Part shown: in pieces, positions 63,457 to 64,000 of the stretch | Layout: every line of letters begins with the position of its first letter | Numbering within the stretch: position 1 is the first letter of the stretch | Assembly: GCF_003609775.1 (NCBI RefSeq) | Contig: NZ_AP018049.1 | Coordinates: forward strand, 1,054,001-1,118,000 | Length of the DNA stretch: 64,000 nt | DNA from: Prevotella melaninogenica | GTDB taxonomy: Bacteria > Bacteroidota > Bacteroidia > Bacteroidales > Bacteroidaceae | Direction of reading: 5' to 3' | Made by a program: the position numbers and the translations under genes | The notes under the pieces: model-generated | Told to the model about the DNA's origin: nothing | What the model saw: only the letters and a program-made list of their open reading frames with translations | Databases searched by the model: none

Positions 63457-64000
63457 ATGAAAACAAAGAAGGAGTTACAGGAACACTGTTCACAATATAT
63501 CAATAGCATCAACCTATCCCAATGCAATATATGGGAGAAAAGATTTGTAAACACATGCAAGGAAGAAGACTATCAATTCAATTACTACCGAAATGTTTTT
63601 TACAAAGGTTATGACGAAGAGAAGATTCCTTTCCGTACCATAAAGGAACTTATTTCTGCAGGTGCAAACCTCCCTCACATTCTTCCAGAGGATTATTCTC
63701 AGCTTTTAGAAATACATTTGAAACAGCTCAAAGACCTTTCCCATACGAAAGGAATCTATCGTATAGATGTGAGAGGTGATATTGATTTGCAGGAGAGAGC
63801 AGACGATATATCTAATATCATGCGCTCTTTCTTTGCCGCAGCTTCCTACGGTCTCACAATTGACGAGCTAATCCGTGGACAATACCCTGACATAACCAGC
63901 TATTACCTCTCATTTACTCCTGTACTTACAGCTGCCATCCAGCAGGGGAAACCAGAAACTATCGAAGCTGTGAAAGAGGTACTGACCAGTGAAAATAACG
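63457..64000 (+). CDS. Unrecognised protein, N-terminal part (partial)
   Basis: Starts at an ATG with an AAAGGA site 8 nt upstream and runs off the window end (181 residues visible). The visible part is polar and helical: MKTKKELQEHCSQYINSINL at the start, IPFRTIKELISAGANLPHILPEDY in the middle and SFFAAASYGLTIDELIRGQYPDITSYYL near the end. The layout resembles the helical N-terminus of large DUF4132-type proteins, but I am not sure. Confidence 0.55.
   Translation, partial: MKTKKELQEHCSQYINSINLSQCNIWEKRFVNTCKEEDYQFNYYRNVFYKGYDEEKIPFRTIKELISAGANLPHILPEDYSQLLEIHLKQLKDLSHTKGIYRIDVRGDIDLQERADDISNIMRSFFAAASYGLTIDELIRGQYPDITSYYLSFTPVLTAAIQQGKPETIEAVKEVLTSENN

Overview
The window looks like the chromosome of an oral or gut Prevotella-type bacterium (Bacteroidota). 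Three things point there: promoters of the Bacteroidota form (TTTG, about 19-20 bp, then TAnnTTTG) precede many genes; there are few Shine-Dalgarno sites; and the gene families are typical of the group (UpxY-like NusG protein, DUF4924, Bacteroidota LptE, PorT-like barrels, a secreted protein ending in a YNLAGQRV-type tail). The genus is inferred from gene content and style, not from a database search.

Layout. 1-3.2 kb: end of a CobW-type GTPase, a GH73/LysM cell-wall hydrolase, a short FolK-like protein and a secreted TPR protein. 3.2-18.3 kb: one long minus-strand surface-polysaccharide operon: flippase, about eight glycosyltransferases including a GT11 fucosyltransferase, a Stealth-type phosphotransferase, an EpsG-like polymerase, then a GNAT protein, a PglC-like initiating sugar transferase and a DegT aminotransferase. 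A frameshifted gene remnant and an acyltransferase follow (18.5-20.6 kb). 21-23 kb: two outer-membrane proteins, one PagL-like. 23.3-26.7 kb: fmt, a ClC channel and tsaC. 27-32.4 kb: ROK sugar kinase, LysE-type exporter, DUF4924, rmlD, prfC. 32.9-38 kb: secreted and lipoprotein genes, a likely small RNA, an ECF sigma factor, rpe with a 42-residue companion, trpF, trpG/pabA and a UpxY-like antiterminator. 38.5-43.2 kb: glycogen/alpha-glucan cluster (GH57, glycosyltransferase, debranching enzyme). 43.6-52 kb: lipid kinase, miaA, gap, mscL, guaA, a nucleotidyltransferase, a minimal MGMT, glutathione peroxidase, DoxX. 52.5-55 kb: an EcoRI-type adenine methyltransferase with a DUF262-HNH nuclease, led by a strongly folded leader of about 300 nt. 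55.5-62.3 kb: rlmN, pdxA, a flippase-like membrane protein, a Fis-type sigma-54 activator, lptE, a TPR-like protein, secG and tRNA-His. 62.9 kb to the end: two unrecognised genes, the last one cut by the window edge.

The most unusual signal is in the gaps between genes. Ten intergenic places carry short arrays of palindromic units repeated at exactly, or within one base of, 22 bp. At least four unrelated sequence families share this spacing: CAC/GTG-centred, TTCATGAA-centred, AAAAGA/TCTTTT-centred and CGGACA/TGTCCG-centred. A shared period of two helical turns with different sequences suggests a common architecture (protein array or folded RNA) that I do not recognise as described. The second most interesting item is the restriction-like pair at 52.5-55 kb, with its EF-hand-like loop inside the methyltransferase and its folded leader.
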